Shown here in pieces: positions 15,622 to 25,602 of a stretch of DNA of 64,000 bases. The DNA is from Hymenobacter terrenus (GTDB lineage: Bacteria; Bacteroidota; Bacteroidia; Cytophagales; Hymenobacteraceae): assembly GCF_000972495.1 (NCBI RefSeq), contig NZ_LATM01000003.1, forward strand, positions 310,001 through 374,000, written 5' to 3'. The position numbers and the translations under genes were made by a program. How positions within the stretch are numbered: the stretch's first letter is position 1; each line of letters starts with the position of its first letter. The notes under the pieces were generated by a model that searched no databases, was not told the origin of the DNA, and worked only from the letters and a program-made list of their open reading frames with translations.

Positions 15622-18600
15622 ATGCTCGACCGCATCATTCACTTTTCGATTGGGCATAAGCTGCTCATTGGCCTGCTCACCCTGGCCCTGATTGCTTGGG
15701 GCTGCTACTCGATGGCTTACCTGCCCATTGATGCCGTGCCCGACATCACCAACAATCAGGTGCAGGTCATTACCCAAACCCCTTCCCTCGGCGCGCCCGA
15801 CGTGGAACGGCTGGTGACTTTCCCCGTCGAGCAGGCGCTGGCTACCATCCCCGACGTGCAGGAAGTTCGCTCTTTCTCCCGCTTCGGCCTCTCGGTGGTC
15901 ACCCTTGTTTTTCCCGACGAGACGGACGTGTACTGGGCCCGCAACCAGGTCACGGAGCGCCTGAAGAATGCCGAGCAGCAGATTCCGCCCGGCACTGGCT
16001 CCCCCGAGCTGGCGCCCATCACCACGGGTCTGGGCGAGATTTACCAGTATGTGCTGCAAGCAAAAAAGGGCTACGAGCACCGATATTCGACCACCGAGCT
16101 GCGCACCATGCAGGACTGGCTGGTGCGTCGGCAGCTGCTCGGCACGCCCGGCGTGGCCGACGTGAGCAGCTTCGGCGGCTACGTGAAGCAGTACGAAGTA
16201 GCCCTTGACCCCGAGCGCCTGCGCAGTCTCAATGTGACGGTGGCCGATGTATTTAACGCCGTGGAGCGCAACAACCAAAACACCGGTGGGGCCTACATCG
16301 ACAAGAATCCGGCCGCCTATTTCATTCGCACCGAAGGGCTGGCCGGCTCGCTCGAAGACGTGGGCCGCATGGTGGTGCGCGCTCCTACCAGCGCTACCGG
16401 TGTGCCCGTGCTGGTGCGCGATGTGGCCGATGTGCGCTACGGCCACTCCGTGCGCTACGGCCTGCTGACCCGCAATCAGGAAGGCGAAGCGGTGGGCGCG
16501 CTGGTGCTCATGCTCAAGGGCGCCAACTCGTCGGCCGTCATTAAAGCCGTGAAGCAGCGCATGGCCACCATCCAGAAAACCCTGCCCGAAGGCGTGGTTA
16601 TTGCCCCTTTCCTGGACCGCACCAAGCTCGTAGACCAGGCCATTGGCACGGTGACCAAGAACCTGGCCGAAGGCGCGCTGATTGTGATTTTCGTGCTAGT
16701 GCTGTTCCTGGGCAACTGGCGGGCCGGCTTGGTGGTGGCCTCGGTCATTCCGCTGGCCATGTTTTTTGCCTTGGGTATGATGTGCCTGTTTGGCGTGTCG
16801 GGCAACCTGCTCAGCCTCGGTGCCATCGACTTTGGGCTGATTGTGGATGGCGCCGTAATCATCGTCGAAGCCATTGTGCATAGGCTTGCCGGGACCGCCC
16901 CCAGGGCCTCATCAGTGCTCAACCAGACCGAAATGGACGGCGAAGTGTACCAGGCGGCCAGCAAAATCCGCTCCTCGGCCGCCTTTGGCGAGGTCATCAT
17001 CCTCATCGTGTACCTGCCGCTGCTGGCCCTGGGCGGCATTGAGGGAAAAATGTTCCGGCCCATGGCCCAAACCGTGGGCTTCGCCATACTGGGCGCCTTC
17101 ATCCTCTCCCTCACCTACGTGCCCATGATGGCGGCGCTGACGCTGAGCCGACAAACAGCCCGGCAGAGCTTCTCCGACCGTATTCTTGGCAGGCTCTCCC
17201 GGCGCTACCAGCGCGTAGTCGCTTGGTCGCTAGAGGCCAAAATGCTGATTCTCGGCCTTGCCCTGGCGCTGCTGGTGGGCACGGTGCTGCTGTTTCGCAC
17301 GTTGGGCGGTGAGTTTATTCCTACGTTGGAAGAGGGCGACTTTGCTGTGGAAACCCGCGTGCTGCCCGGTTCGTCCATCACTTACACCGCCGAAAAAGCC
17401 CAGCAAGCAGCCGCATTGCTGCTTCGGCATTTCCCCGAAGTCAAGGAAGTGGTGGCCAAAGTGGGCTCTTCCGAGATTCCCATCGACCCTATGCCGCCCG
17501 AAGCCTGCGACCTGATTGTCGTGCTCAAGGACAAAAAGGACTGGACTTCGGCCGATAGTCGCGAAGGCTTGGCGGAAAAGATGTCGGCGCGGCTCAGTAC
17601 CATTCCCGGCGTTAGCTTCGGCTTTCAGCAACCCATTCAAATGCGTTTCAATGAGCTGATTTCCGGTGCCAAACAGGACGTCGTAATCAAGATTTTTGGC
17701 GAGGACCTGCAGCAGCTTGATGACTATGCCGGCCGGGTGGGCCAGCTGGTGAGGGGCCTGCCCGGTGCCACCGACGTCTACGTGGAGCGCGCCACCGGGC
17801 AGGCCCAAATGGTAGCCCGGCTCGACCGCGACAAGCTGGCCCAGTACGGGCTGTCGGTCGACGAAGTGAACCGCACGGTGCAAACGGCCTTTGCCGGCCG
17901 GGTCGCGGGCCAGGTGTTTGAGAAGGAGCGGCGCTTCGATTTGGTGGTGCGCCTGCGGGAAAATTACCGCCAGGACATCAGCAACCTGCGTCAGCTCTTC
18001 GTGGCCACGCCCGACGGCCGCCAGATTCCGCTGGAGCAGGTAGCCAACGTTGCCCTGATTTCCGGCCCCAGCCAGATTCAGCGCGACGATGCCAAGCGGC
18101 GCATCGTGGTGGGCTTCAACGTGCGGGGCCGCGACGTGGAAAGCCTTGTTAGACAGGTGCAGCAGCGCATCGAGCAACGCCTGAAGTTTGCCCCCGGCTA
18201 CCACCTGGCCTACGGCGGCCAGTTTGAAAACCTGCGGTCGGCCCGCGCCCGGCTTCTCATTGCCGTGCCCGTGGCCCTGCTGCTCATCTTCCTGCTGCTC
18301 TACGCTACTTTCAACTCAGTGAGCCAATCGGTTATGGTTTTTACCGCCATTCCGCTCTCGGCCATTGGGGGCGTGCTGGCGCTGTGGCTGCGCGGCATGC
18401 CGTTCAGCATCTCGGCCGGAGTGGGCTTCATTGCCCTGTTTGGCGTGGCCGTGCTCAACGGCATCGTCCTCATCGGTTACTTCAATCAGTTGAAAGCCGA
18501 AGGCCTGACCGACCTGCGCGCCCGCATCCTCGAAGGTACCCACATCCGCCTCCGCCCCGTGCTGATGACGGCGGCCGTGGCCTCGCTCGGCTTCCTGCCC

Positions 18601-20028
18601 ATGGCCTTGTCTACCTCCGCCGGTGGCGAGGTGCAAAAGCCTCTGGCTACGGTGGTTATCGGCGGGTTGCTCACGGCCACCTTACTCACGCTGCTGGTGT
18701 TGCCAGTGCTCTATTACCTCGAAGAAACCTGGGCCGCCCGCCGCGCAGCCCCGGCCAAGCTCGGCGTAACCAGTGTTGCCTTGGTGGCGCTGTTCCTGTT
18801 GCCCGGTAGCGCCCAGGCCCAGCAGCCCGGCACCCCATCCGACGGAGCACTCACCGTTAGCCAGGCCGTTGATGCGGCCCTGATCCAAAGCGGTACCATC
18901 CTCGGGGCCGAGCAGCAGTTGGAGGCCCAGCAAGCCAGCGTGCGCGCCGCCCGCGACCTTGGGCGCACCACTGTGCAGGGCAGCTACGGGCAGTATAACT
19001 CTATTCATAACGACAATCTGTTCAGCATCACCCAGCCCGTGGCCTGGCCGGGCTACTACCGCACCCTCACGGCCCTGGCCAAAGCCCAGGTGGCCACTAA
19101 GGAGCAGCAGCTCAGCCTGGCCCGGGCCGACGTGCGCCGGCAGGTGCGCCTGCAATACGAGGCGGCCGTGCACGCCCGCCACCGCCTGCGCACCCTCCGC
19201 ACGCAGGACAGTCTCTACACCGCCTTTGTGCGGGCCGCCCAGCTGCGTTTCCGCACCGGCGAAACGGCCCGTTTGGAAGTGGCCACAGCCGTAGTGCAGC
19301 AGGGCGAAACCCGCACCCGCCTTGCTCAGGCTCGCAGCGAATATCAGGTAGCGGTGCGGCAGCTGCAGGCCCTGCTCCAACGCCCCCAGCCCGTGGCCGT
19401 GGCTGATAGCACACTGACACCCCTGGCACCCAAAACCACCCTTACCGCCGGCGACACGGCCGCGCTGGCTCGCAGCCTGCTGGCGCGGGTGCTGCGACAG
19501 CAAGTAGCCGTGGCGCAGGCCGAAACCCGAGTTACCCGGGCTCAGGGCAAGCCGGGGCTAAGTGTGGGCTACTTCAACCAGTCGATTATTGGCCCCCAGG
19601 TTGTCGACGGTACTACCCGGACTTACGGGGCCGGCGACCGGTTTCAGGGGGTGCAGGCTACTGTGGCCGTGCCCCTCATTCAGGGGCCGCAACGGGCGCG
19701 AGTGCAGGCCGCCCGCCTCCAGGAAAAAGTAGCTCAGACTGGCCTCAGCCGCTATCAGGCCGAGCTAGCGGGCCGGGTAGATGAGCTGCTAATTCAGCGG
19801 GCCGAGCAGCAGCAGCGCATGGGGTTCTACGAGCAGACCGGCATGCCCCAGGCTGCCATTATCTCCCGCGTGGCCACCAAGTCTTTCAAAGCCGGCGAAA
19901 CGGGCTACACCGAGTACCTGCTCAACCTGGACCGGGCCCTGCGCCTGCGCACCGACTACCTTGACGCGCTACTCCAGCACAATCAAACGGTTATTGAGCT
20001 CGACTACCTGCTCAGCCCCGGCGAGTAA
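15622..20028 (+). CDS. CusA/CzcA heavy-metal RND pump fused to a TolC-like outer-membrane domain
   Basis: A 1468-residue fusion. Residues 1 to about 1035 form an HME-RND proton antiporter: the first membrane segment is followed by a periplasmic loop starting PDITNNQVQV, a second helix group contains the proton-relay motif DFGLIVDGAVI (about 402-413), and the C-terminal helix bundle ends near VLYYLEETW. After a further hydrophobic segment and an AQAQ signal-peptidase-like site near residue 1070, the rest is an outer-membrane efflux protein (ALTVSQAVDAALIQSG, long helical repeats). This fused architecture is known in Bacteroidota CzcA homologues. The adaptor gene follows after 38 bases. The metal (Cu, Ag, Co, Zn or Cd) cannot be fixed from sequence. 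Confidence 0.93.
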   Translation: MLDRIIHFSIGHKLLIGLLTLALIAWGCYSMAYLPIDAVPDITNNQVQVITQTPSLGAPDVERLVTFPVEQALATIPDVQEVRSFSRFGLSVVTLVFPDETDVYWARNQVTERLKNAEQQIPPGTGSPELAPITTGLGEIYQYVLQAKKGYEHRYSTTELRTMQDWLVRRQLLGTPGVADVSSFGGYVKQYEVALDPERLRSLNVTVADVFNAVERNNQNTGGAYIDKNPAAYFIRTEGLAGSLEDVGRMVVRAPTSATGVPVLVRDVADVRYGHSVRYGLLTRNQEGEAVGALVLMLKGANSSAVIKAVKQRMATIQKTLPEGVVIAPFLDRTKLVDQAIGTVTKNLAEGALIVIFVLVLFLGNWRAGLVVASVIPLAMFFALGMMCLFGVSGNLLSLGAIDFGLIVDGAVIIVEAIVHRLAGTAPRASSVLNQTEMDGEVYQAASKIRSSAAFGEVIILIVYLPLLALGGIEGKMFRPMAQTVGFAILGAFILSLTYVPMMAALTLSRQTARQSFSDRILGRLSRRYQRVVAWSLEAKMLILGLALALLVGTVLLFRTLGGEFIPTLEEGDFAVETRVLPGSSITYTAEKAQQAAALLLRHFPEVKEVVAKVGSSEIPIDPMPPEACDLIVVLKDKKDWTSADSREGLAEKMSARLSTIPGVSFGFQQPIQMRFNELISGAKQDVVIKIFGEDLQQLDDYAGRVGQLVRGLPGATDVYVERATGQAQMVARLDRDKLAQYGLSVDEVNRTVQTAFAGRVAGQVFEKERRFDLVVRLRENYRQDISNLRQLFVATPDGRQIPLEQVANVALISGPSQIQRDDAKRRIVVGFNVRGRDVESLVRQVQQRIEQRLKFAPGYHLAYGGQFENLRSARARLLIAVPVALLLIFLLLYATFNSVSQSVMVFTAIPLSAIGGVLALWLRGMPFSISAGVGFIALFGVAVLNGIVLIGYFNQLKAEGLTDLRARILEGTHIRLRPVLMTAAVASLGFLPMALSTSAGGEVQKPLATVVIGGLLTATLLTLLVLPVLYYLEETWAARRAAPAKLGVTSVALVALFLLPGSAQAQQPGTPSDGALTVSQAVDAALIQSGTILGAEQQLEAQQASVRAARDLGRTTVQGSYGQYNSIHNDNLFSITQPVAWPGYYRTLTALAKAQVATKEQQLSLARADVRRQVRLQYEAAVHARHRLRTLRTQDSLYTAFVRAAQLRFRTGETARLEVATAVVQQGETRTRLAQARSEYQVAVRQLQALLQRPQPVAVADSTLTPLAPKTTLTAGDTAALARSLLARVLRQQVAVAQAETRVTRAQGKPGLSVGYFNQSIIGPQVVDGTTRTYGAGDRFQGVQATVAVPLIQGPQRARVQAARLQEKVAQTGLSRYQAELAGRVDELLIQRAEQQQRMGFYEQTGMPQAAIISRVATKSFKAGETGYTEYLLNLDRALRLRTDYLDALLQHNQTVIELDYLLSPGE

Positions 20029-20066
20029 GCCGGCCACTTCGTTTCTCCTTCTGCTATCCTTCCCGC

Positions 20067-21245
20067 ATGAATATCCCGTCGTACAAGCTCGCCATGCTGG
20101 CCCTGCTGCTAAGTGCCGGCTGCACCAGCAAAAACCAGCCGGCTGACGAAGCAGCTGGTGCCCCAACCGAGGCCGACGGCCCTGCCGCTCCCGCCGACCA
20201 GGTTACCCTCTCGGCCGCTGAGCAGCAGCTGGCCACCGTGCGCACCGGTCCGCTCACGCCGCGGCTGTTGGGCGCCGGCCTTAAGGTGAATGGTGTGCTG
20301 GACGTGCCGCCCGACCAGCTCGTTTCCATCAGCGCCCCGCTCGGTGGCATTGTTGAGCGTACTTCGCTGCTCCAAGGGGCGCTGGTGCGCAAGGGGCAGG
20401 TGTTGGCTGTTATTCGCAATCCAGAATTTATCCAGCTTCAGCAGAGCTACCTCGAAACCCAAAGCCAGCTCACGTTTGCGCGGGCCGAGCTGAACCGGCA
20501 GCGCGAACTGGTGCGGGAGGAGGTAGCCCCGGCCAAAAACCTGCAGCGGGCCCAGGCCGAATACGGGGCCTTGCAAGTCCAGGCTGCCGGCCAGCTGGCC
20601 CGGCTGCGGCTGGCCGGCCTGCCAGTGGGCACCCAACCGCTGGCTTCCACCGCCACACTGCGCGCCCCCAAAGATGCTTTTGTCAAAACCGTCAACGTCA
20701 CGGTGGGCCAGAGCGTGACGCCCACCGACGCCCTGTTTGAGCTGGTCGACCCCGACCATCTGCACGTCGAGCTGACGGTATTTGAAAAAGACGTGCCCCA
20801 GCTTCGGAAAGGCCAGCGCATCCGCTTCACCTTGCCCAACGACAGCAGCGCCGAGCGTACCGCCAAAATCTACCTCATCGGCCGCACCGTGGATGAGCAG
20901 CAGCGCACCGTGCGCGTGCACGGGCACCTCGAACGCGAAAACGACCCGGCTCTGCTGCCCGGCATGTTCGTGCGGGCCGTGGTGGAGACTACCTCGCGCC
21001 GCGTGCCAGCCCTGCCCGACAAAGCGGTGGTTGACTACGAAGGCAAGCAATTCGTTTTTCGTCAGCAGCCTTCCGTAGCTGGCCAGCAAATATTTAAGAT
21101 GCTGGAAGTCCGGCGTGGCGAGCAGGCAGATGGCTACAGTGAGGTGCTTATCCCTGGCCCCGCCGCCACCGATACAACGGCCCAGTACGTGACCGAAGGC
21201 GCTTATTCGCTGCTGAGCAAACTCAAGAATCCAAGCGAGGAATAA
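20067..21245 (+). CDS. RND periplasmic adaptor lipoprotein, CusB/CzcB-like
   Basis: A 392-residue membrane-fusion protein. The N-terminus is a lipoprotein signal with lipobox LSAGC (cysteine at about residue 19). The order then is a biotinyl-lipoyl half (VSISAPLGGIVERT), an alpha-hairpin with coiled coil (about 120-190, rich in Gln, Leu and Arg), the second lipoyl half (RAPKDAFVKTVNVTVGQSV) and a beta-barrel (DPDHLHVELTVFEKDVPQL). It bridges the inner-membrane pump to the outer-membrane channel encoded by the preceding fusion gene, with which it forms an operon. Confidence 0.93.
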   Translation: MNIPSYKLAMLALLLSAGCTSKNQPADEAAGAPTEADGPAAPADQVTLSAAEQQLATVRTGPLTPRLLGAGLKVNGVLDVPPDQLVSISAPLGGIVERTSLLQGALVRKGQVLAVIRNPEFIQLQQSYLETQSQLTFARAELNRQRELVREEVAPAKNLQRAQAEYGALQVQAAGQLARLRLAGLPVGTQPLASTATLRAPKDAFVKTVNVTVGQSVTPTDALFELVDPDHLHVELTVFEKDVPQLRKGQRIRFTLPNDSSAERTAKIYLIGRTVDEQQRTVRVHGHLERENDPALLPGMFVRAVVETTSRRVPALPDKAVVDYEGKQFVFRQQPSVAGQQIFKMLEVRRGEQADGYSEVLIPGPAATDTTAQYVTEGAYSLLSKLKNPSEE

Positions 21246-21336
21246 ACTTTTCCCCAGCGCGACTTAGTAGCCGGTAGCCGGCCTACTGGGCCTTACCACC
21301 GTTTCGAGGTCGGTGCATAGCAGCCTGAGAACCGCC

Positions 21337-23592
21337 CTAGTATGCAGTCGCTGGTAGGTTGTACCAGGCCGTGGGCGCTGGCGCGCCCGCCGCGCCCACT
21401 CGCACGTAGCGTCGGCTGATGACCGGCCTTTTTTCGCCCTTGGGCGTGAACTCGGCCAGCAGCAAGTAGCCGCCGGGCTGCTGGGGCAGCGTCAGGCTCA
21501 AGGGTGCTTCTTGCTCGCCGTAGGCCGGAATGCGCATGTTTTGGGACTTCTGCAGCACTTCGCGGCCCTGGGCGTTCAGCAGGCGCAGGCGGACGGCGCC
21601 ACTGGCTTCAGTGCTCAAGTCGTTGACGCCGGTGAGCACCACGGGCAGGGCCGAACCGGGCGCGTGAGGCGGCACGTGCTTCATGTAGCGCTCATCGGTG
21701 AAGTTGAGGAATACGGCCTGGGGGGCGAAGCAGTGCCGGAACCAGCGCTGCATGGGCGAGGGGTTGAGCTCGGCGATGGGGCCCACGAAAGAGTCGCCGG
21801 TGAAGCCGTAGTTATTGGTGAGGTAGCAGAAGTGCATCACGCCGGCCAAGCTGCGCTCGGCCCGCAGCCACTCGGTTTGGAGCTGCAGCGAGTAGGCCTG
21901 CAACTCCTGGTTGGCGGCGGGGCTGGAGTTGGGCTTAAGGTAGAAGTCGTAGTTGGGCACGGTGAGCTTGCTGGGGCGGCCGTCACGCCAGAGCCACATC
22001 CACCCATATTCGTTCACGAGCTGGGGCAGCTGGGCGTCGTGGAAACGTTTGGTCCAGCCCTCCACTGTGTCGTGCAGCATGCCCAGGTTGTAGGGCCGCT
22101 TCGTGCGAAAGGCGGGATAATTCGGCGCCTGAGCGTTATCCACATAGGGGTGGGGCTCGTCCATGTCATCCTGCGCACCGGCGCCTTCTTCGGCCGTCAT
22201 GTAGCCGGCGTCCCAGATGCGGGTAGGATCTACTTTTTTCAGTTCCGGGATAAGCTCGGTGCCGATGAACTTGTCATGGTTTTCGTTGATGCCGTCCCAG
22301 ATAACGATGCTGGGGTGGTTGCCGTCGCTCCACACCCAGTTGGTGTATTCGCGGCGGATTTGCTGGTCCCAACCGTGGTTTTGCCAGTACATCCACTCAT
22401 TCTGAAACATCAGTCCGTTTTCGTCAGCCAAGTCGTACCAAAAATCGGGCGCTAAGCCCACGCACACCCGCATGATGTTCCAGTTAGTGGCCTTTGGAAT
22501 ATCGGTGAGCAGCTTTTTTACCCAAGCCCGGTCCCAGGGCAGGGCACGAGCTTCGGGGTCCTCGAAAAAGCGGTGCAAGGTGATGTTGGTGCCGCGCAGT
22601 TGGATGCGCTGGCCATTCAGGGTGAAATACTTGCCCTGCCGGCCAAATTCGCGCATGCCGAAAATCTTGTCTACGGCGTCGGAAGGCACGTTTTTATCGA
22701 GCAGCCGGACGGTGGCCGTGTAGCGGAACGGGTCGTCGGGCGTCCAAAGGTGGGACTTGGCAAAAGGCACGTCCACGGCGGCTTCGGTCTGGTTGTCGCT
22801 GCGCACCACCACGGTTTTTTCGGCCTGCGCCACTTTCTTGCCCGACTTAGTTTCGCGCACCGTTACCTGCACCCGGCAGGTATCGAAAATATTAGCGCCG
22901 AACAGCAACTGCGGTGGGTAGAAACTGCGAATCAATAGCTTGGCTGTTACCTTATTCTCCTTCAGATTAGGCAGCAGGATGGCTCGGTTCACCCGAAAGT
23001 TGCGGGTGAAGCTCACGCTCACATCATCCCAAATGCCGGGCAGGTAGGCTACTTTTTCTTTGTCGGTGCCCCCGGCGGCCTCACTGGGCAGCCAAGCCCG
23101 GTCGCCCACCGAAATCAGCACTTCATTGTCGCCCTCCTTCAGGTAACGGCCAATGGAAAACTCAATCGGCGTGAAGCATTCCATGGAGCTGCCCGCGTCG
23201 AAGCCGTTGACGAACACGTGGGTGACGTACTGGCTTTTCTTGATGCTGATGACGGCCGCCTGCTTGAGCTGCGCCGCTGACACTGGAAACGTGCGCCGGT
23301 ACCAACTGTATTTGGCCACGTAGTTGCGGTCCTCCACGTTGTGCTCCGCCTGGTATGTTACCCCTTCCGGTTTCTTGAAAAAAGCGTCGTAGTCGGGAAT
23401 TTTCGGCTCGGCCAGATGAATAAGCCCCGGTACCGGGATGGTCCGCGTAAACTTGGCCGGTGGCACCGCCGAAAGGGTTTGGTCGAATTGCCAGATGCCG
23501 TTGAGGTTGATGGTTTCGCGGGCATTGGTTTGGGCCTGAGCGGCAGCCAAACCCAGTGTCACAAAGCCAAGTAAGGCAAGCAAAAAGCGCAT
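21337..23592 (-). CDS. Secreted glycoside hydrolase family 2 protein
   Basis: A 751-residue protein with a signal peptide (hydrophobic FLLALLGFVTLGLAAAQAQ). The jelly-roll domain opens ETINLNGIWQFDQT; the immunoglobulin-like domain and TIM barrel follow. The putative acid/base lies in the GINEN segment after IVIWD (about residue 340 of the barrel region) and the nucleophile in LVNEYGWMW. Family members are beta-galactosidases, beta-mannosidases or beta-glucuronidases; which sugar is cut is not readable. It is the last gene on the minus strand behind the sugar porter and DeoR genes, separated from them by about 500 bases. Confidence 0.9.
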   Translation of the reverse strand: MRFLLALLGFVTLGLAAAQAQTNARETINLNGIWQFDQTLSAVPPAKFTRTIPVPGLIHLAEPKIPDYDAFFKKPEGVTYQAEHNVEDRNYVAKYSWYRRTFPVSAAQLKQAAVISIKKSQYVTHVFVNGFDAGSSMECFTPIEFSIGRYLKEGDNEVLISVGDRAWLPSEAAGGTDKEKVAYLPGIWDDVSVSFTRNFRVNRAILLPNLKENKVTAKLLIRSFYPPQLLFGANIFDTCRVQVTVRETKSGKKVAQAEKTVVVRSDNQTEAAVDVPFAKSHLWTPDDPFRYTATVRLLDKNVPSDAVDKIFGMREFGRQGKYFTLNGQRIQLRGTNITLHRFFEDPEARALPWDRAWVKKLLTDIPKATNWNIMRVCVGLAPDFWYDLADENGLMFQNEWMYWQNHGWDQQIRREYTNWVWSDGNHPSIVIWDGINENHDKFIGTELIPELKKVDPTRIWDAGYMTAEEGAGAQDDMDEPHPYVDNAQAPNYPAFRTKRPYNLGMLHDTVEGWTKRFHDAQLPQLVNEYGWMWLWRDGRPSKLTVPNYDFYLKPNSSPAANQELQAYSLQLQTEWLRAERSLAGVMHFCYLTNNYGFTGDSFVGPIAELNPSPMQRWFRHCFAPQAVFLNFTDERYMKHVPPHAPGSALPVVLTGVNDLSTEASGAVRLRLLNAQGREVLQKSQNMRIPAYGEQEAPLSLTLPQQPGGYLLLAEFTPKGEKRPVISRRYVRVGAAGAPAPTAWYNLPATAY

Positions 23593-24088
23593 GGTCAGGA
23601 AAACGGGAGGGTGGGAATAAATAAGTAAAGAGGGTAGCAGCTATTGAAGAAGACGCCTTTTTGCAGATTATTCCGCTAAGTAATCACAAAAATGATTATC
23701 AAGGCCGTATTAATTCGATTTGTTTGATAAAACGGTCACGTATATAATCCGGGTATGCACCTCGTGGTCTTCTCGCCAGAGAGAATGGGGTCAGATGCCA
23801 TTTGGCAAAATCACTCGTTGGCCCGCAATTGGTAGGGTAGGTCGTAGAGCACCTGTTGCCATCTGCTAACTAAAGTTCTATAGCAAGCAAGGATACGTTC
23901 ACAGGCGCCGCGGAAGTACTTTAGCTTACCCGTTCATAGCCTACAGGTAGTACTAAAGTGCTATTAAGGTTAGTGCGGAAGTCCTCTCTCTTTTGACTTC
24001 GCGCAATCAAGCAAACTGGAGTCGTGCGGTCCCTCCACCCACGCCAGGTATTCCGAAGCTAAAAAAAGGCGCTTGTGCCATCGACATC
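23593..24088. other. Intergenic region with a degenerate copy of the dispersed repeat
   Basis: This 496-base gap carries the upstream region of the GH2 gene and the end of the sugar porter. A stretch at about 23983-24019 (containing CTTCGCGCAATCAAGCAAACTGG) is a diverged match to the dispersed repeat best seen at 52022-52080. No gene is supported. Confidence 0.5.
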
Positions 24089-25492
24089 TCAGGCCCAGTC
24101 ACGCTCAATTTCTTCCAGCGTGCGTCCCTTGGTTTCGGGTACAGCCCGCCATACAAAGAGGAACGTAAACACCGACAGCACCGCGTAGAGCCCAAAGGCC
24201 CCGGCAATGCCCATTATCTTGACCAGCGATAGAAAAGTGAAAGTGATGAGTGTGCAAGCCGCCCAAAGCGCCACCGTAGCCAGCGAGCCTGCCCGGCCGC
24301 GCATGGCATTAGGAAAAATCTCGGCGATGACCACCCACACGCCTGGCCCCAGCCCCACCGCGAAGCAGGCCACGTAAAGCAGAATTAGACCCAGCAACCA
24401 CGGCCCGGCTGCGTGCTGAGCCAAGGCTACGGTCAATGCTCCCAACGCCAGCGCCATGCCGCCCGATGCAACCAGCAGCAGTGGCTTGCGCCCTATCTTA
24501 TCAATAATGAGCAATGCCGCCACCGTACCCACAAAATTAATGCCTCCGATAAGCGCATTGGCGCCAATAGCCGAGGCGGCCGACTGCCCGCTGTGCTCGG
24601 TAAAAATGATTGAGCCGTAGTAGAGAATAGTGTTGATGCCCGTGATTTGTTGCAACACCGCCAGGGCCACTGCAATACCCAAGGGCCGCCGCAGGCGCGG
24701 CTGCGACAAGCGGGTATCGGCGCCGCGCTCGGCAGCCAGCGCGGCCTGAATGCCGGCCGCTTCGGCCGCAGCAGCCACTGGTCCGTTGAGGCGGGTGAGG
24801 GTGCCCAGGGCTTCAGCGGCCCGGCCCTGGCCCAGCAGCCAGCGGGGGCTTTCGGGCACGAACAGCAAGGCCAGCATAAAGAGCAGCGACGGCACGGCTG
24901 CCGAAGCGAACATCCAGCGCCAGGCCACCAGCCCAAGGTCTGCGAGGTAGTAGCTGACCACATAAGCCAGCAAAATACCGGTCACGATAGCCAGTTGGTT
25001 TAGCGTCACGAGCTGCCCCCGGATGCGGGCCGGCGCGATTTCGGCAATATAAAGTGGGGCCAGTAGCGAAGCCACCCCAATGGCCAGCCCACCCGCCAGT
25101 CGGGCCACCACAAACTCGGCCAGCGTGCGCGGCACGGCCGCCCCCAGCGCCGAAACCATGAACAGCGCTGCCGCCCCAAACAGCACCCGCCGCCGTCCGT
25201 AGCGGTCGGTCAGCCAGCCGGCCAGGGCCGCGCCCGCCACCGCCCCAAACAGAATGCTGCTGGCCGCCAGCTCAGTTTGGGCATCATTCAACCCAAAGTC
25301 CTTCTTCAAGAACACCAGCGCTCCATTGATAATAGCGGTGTCGAAGCCAAACAGCAGCCCACCCAGCGCCGCCACCGCCGCAATAAGGTAAACGTAGCCC
25401 GTACTACCTGCCGGACCCTCATTGGGTGGGAGCAGGGTAGAGTGGGCCGGTTCGCGAAGCAAAGAGCCAGGGGCGCGGTGTGGGATGGGCAT
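24089..25492 (-). CDS. MFS sugar porter
   Basis: A 467-residue, twelve-helix sugar/proton symporter of the XylE/GalP type. Signature motifs are GFDTAIINGA in helix 1, DRYGRRRVLFG between helices 2 and 3, PESPRWLLGQGR before the central loop, QQITGINTILYY in helix 7 and PETKGRTLEEIERD at the C-terminus. The ATG at 25492 is favoured because the residues before it are non-conserved. The gene lies in a minus-strand sugar locus with DeoR and phosphosugar isomerases, so hexose import is likely. Confidence 0.93.
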   Translation of the reverse strand: MPIPHRAPGSLLREPAHSTLLPPNEGPAGSTGYVYLIAAVAALGGLLFGFDTAIINGALVFLKKDFGLNDAQTELAASSILFGAVAGAALAGWLTDRYGRRRVLFGAAALFMVSALGAAVPRTLAEFVVARLAGGLAIGVASLLAPLYIAEIAPARIRGQLVTLNQLAIVTGILLAYVVSYYLADLGLVAWRWMFASAAVPSLLFMLALLFVPESPRWLLGQGRAAEALGTLTRLNGPVAAAAEAAGIQAALAAERGADTRLSQPRLRRPLGIAVALAVLQQITGINTILYYGSIIFTEHSGQSAASAIGANALIGGINFVGTVAALLIIDKIGRKPLLLVASGGMALALGALTVALAQHAAGPWLLGLILLYVACFAVGLGPGVWVVIAEIFPNAMRGRAGSLATVALWAACTLITFTFLSLVKIMGIAGAFGLYAVLSVFTFLFVWRAVPETKGRTLEEIERDWA

Positions 25493-25537
25493 GGGTGGGT
25501 TTTTTAAGTGTGGTGTATCACGGGTGCGCCGCAGCCG

Positions 25538-25580
25538 CTCACATAGGGCCACCCTCTCAAGGAGTGTGGCCCTATGTGAG
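25538..25580. promoter_or_regulatory. Perfect 15-bp inverted repeat between deoR and the sugar porter gene
   Basis: Arms CTCACATAGGGCCAC (25538-25552) and GTGGCCCTATGTGAG (25566-25580) are perfectly complementary with a 13-base loop. The site lies 22 bases after the deoR stop and 45 bases before the porter start. No T tract follows in the minus direction, so it may be an operator, an mRNA processing or stability hairpin, or a factor-dependent stop that sets different expression of the two genes. Confidence 0.6.
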
Positions 25581-25602
25581 GTACTTCCCCCTGCCGCCTA
25601 CC

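Noticed and set aside
15253..16446. Long minus-strand open frame of nearly 400 codons overlapping the RND pump gene
   Set aside because: It is the antisense shadow of a GC-rich gene, with low-complexity His/Gly/Ala content and no family match, while the plus strand encodes a clear transporter.
17230..18204. Minus-strand frame opposite the RND pump, 324 codons
   Set aside because: Same cause: no domain is recognised, and the plus strand carries the RND protein throughout.
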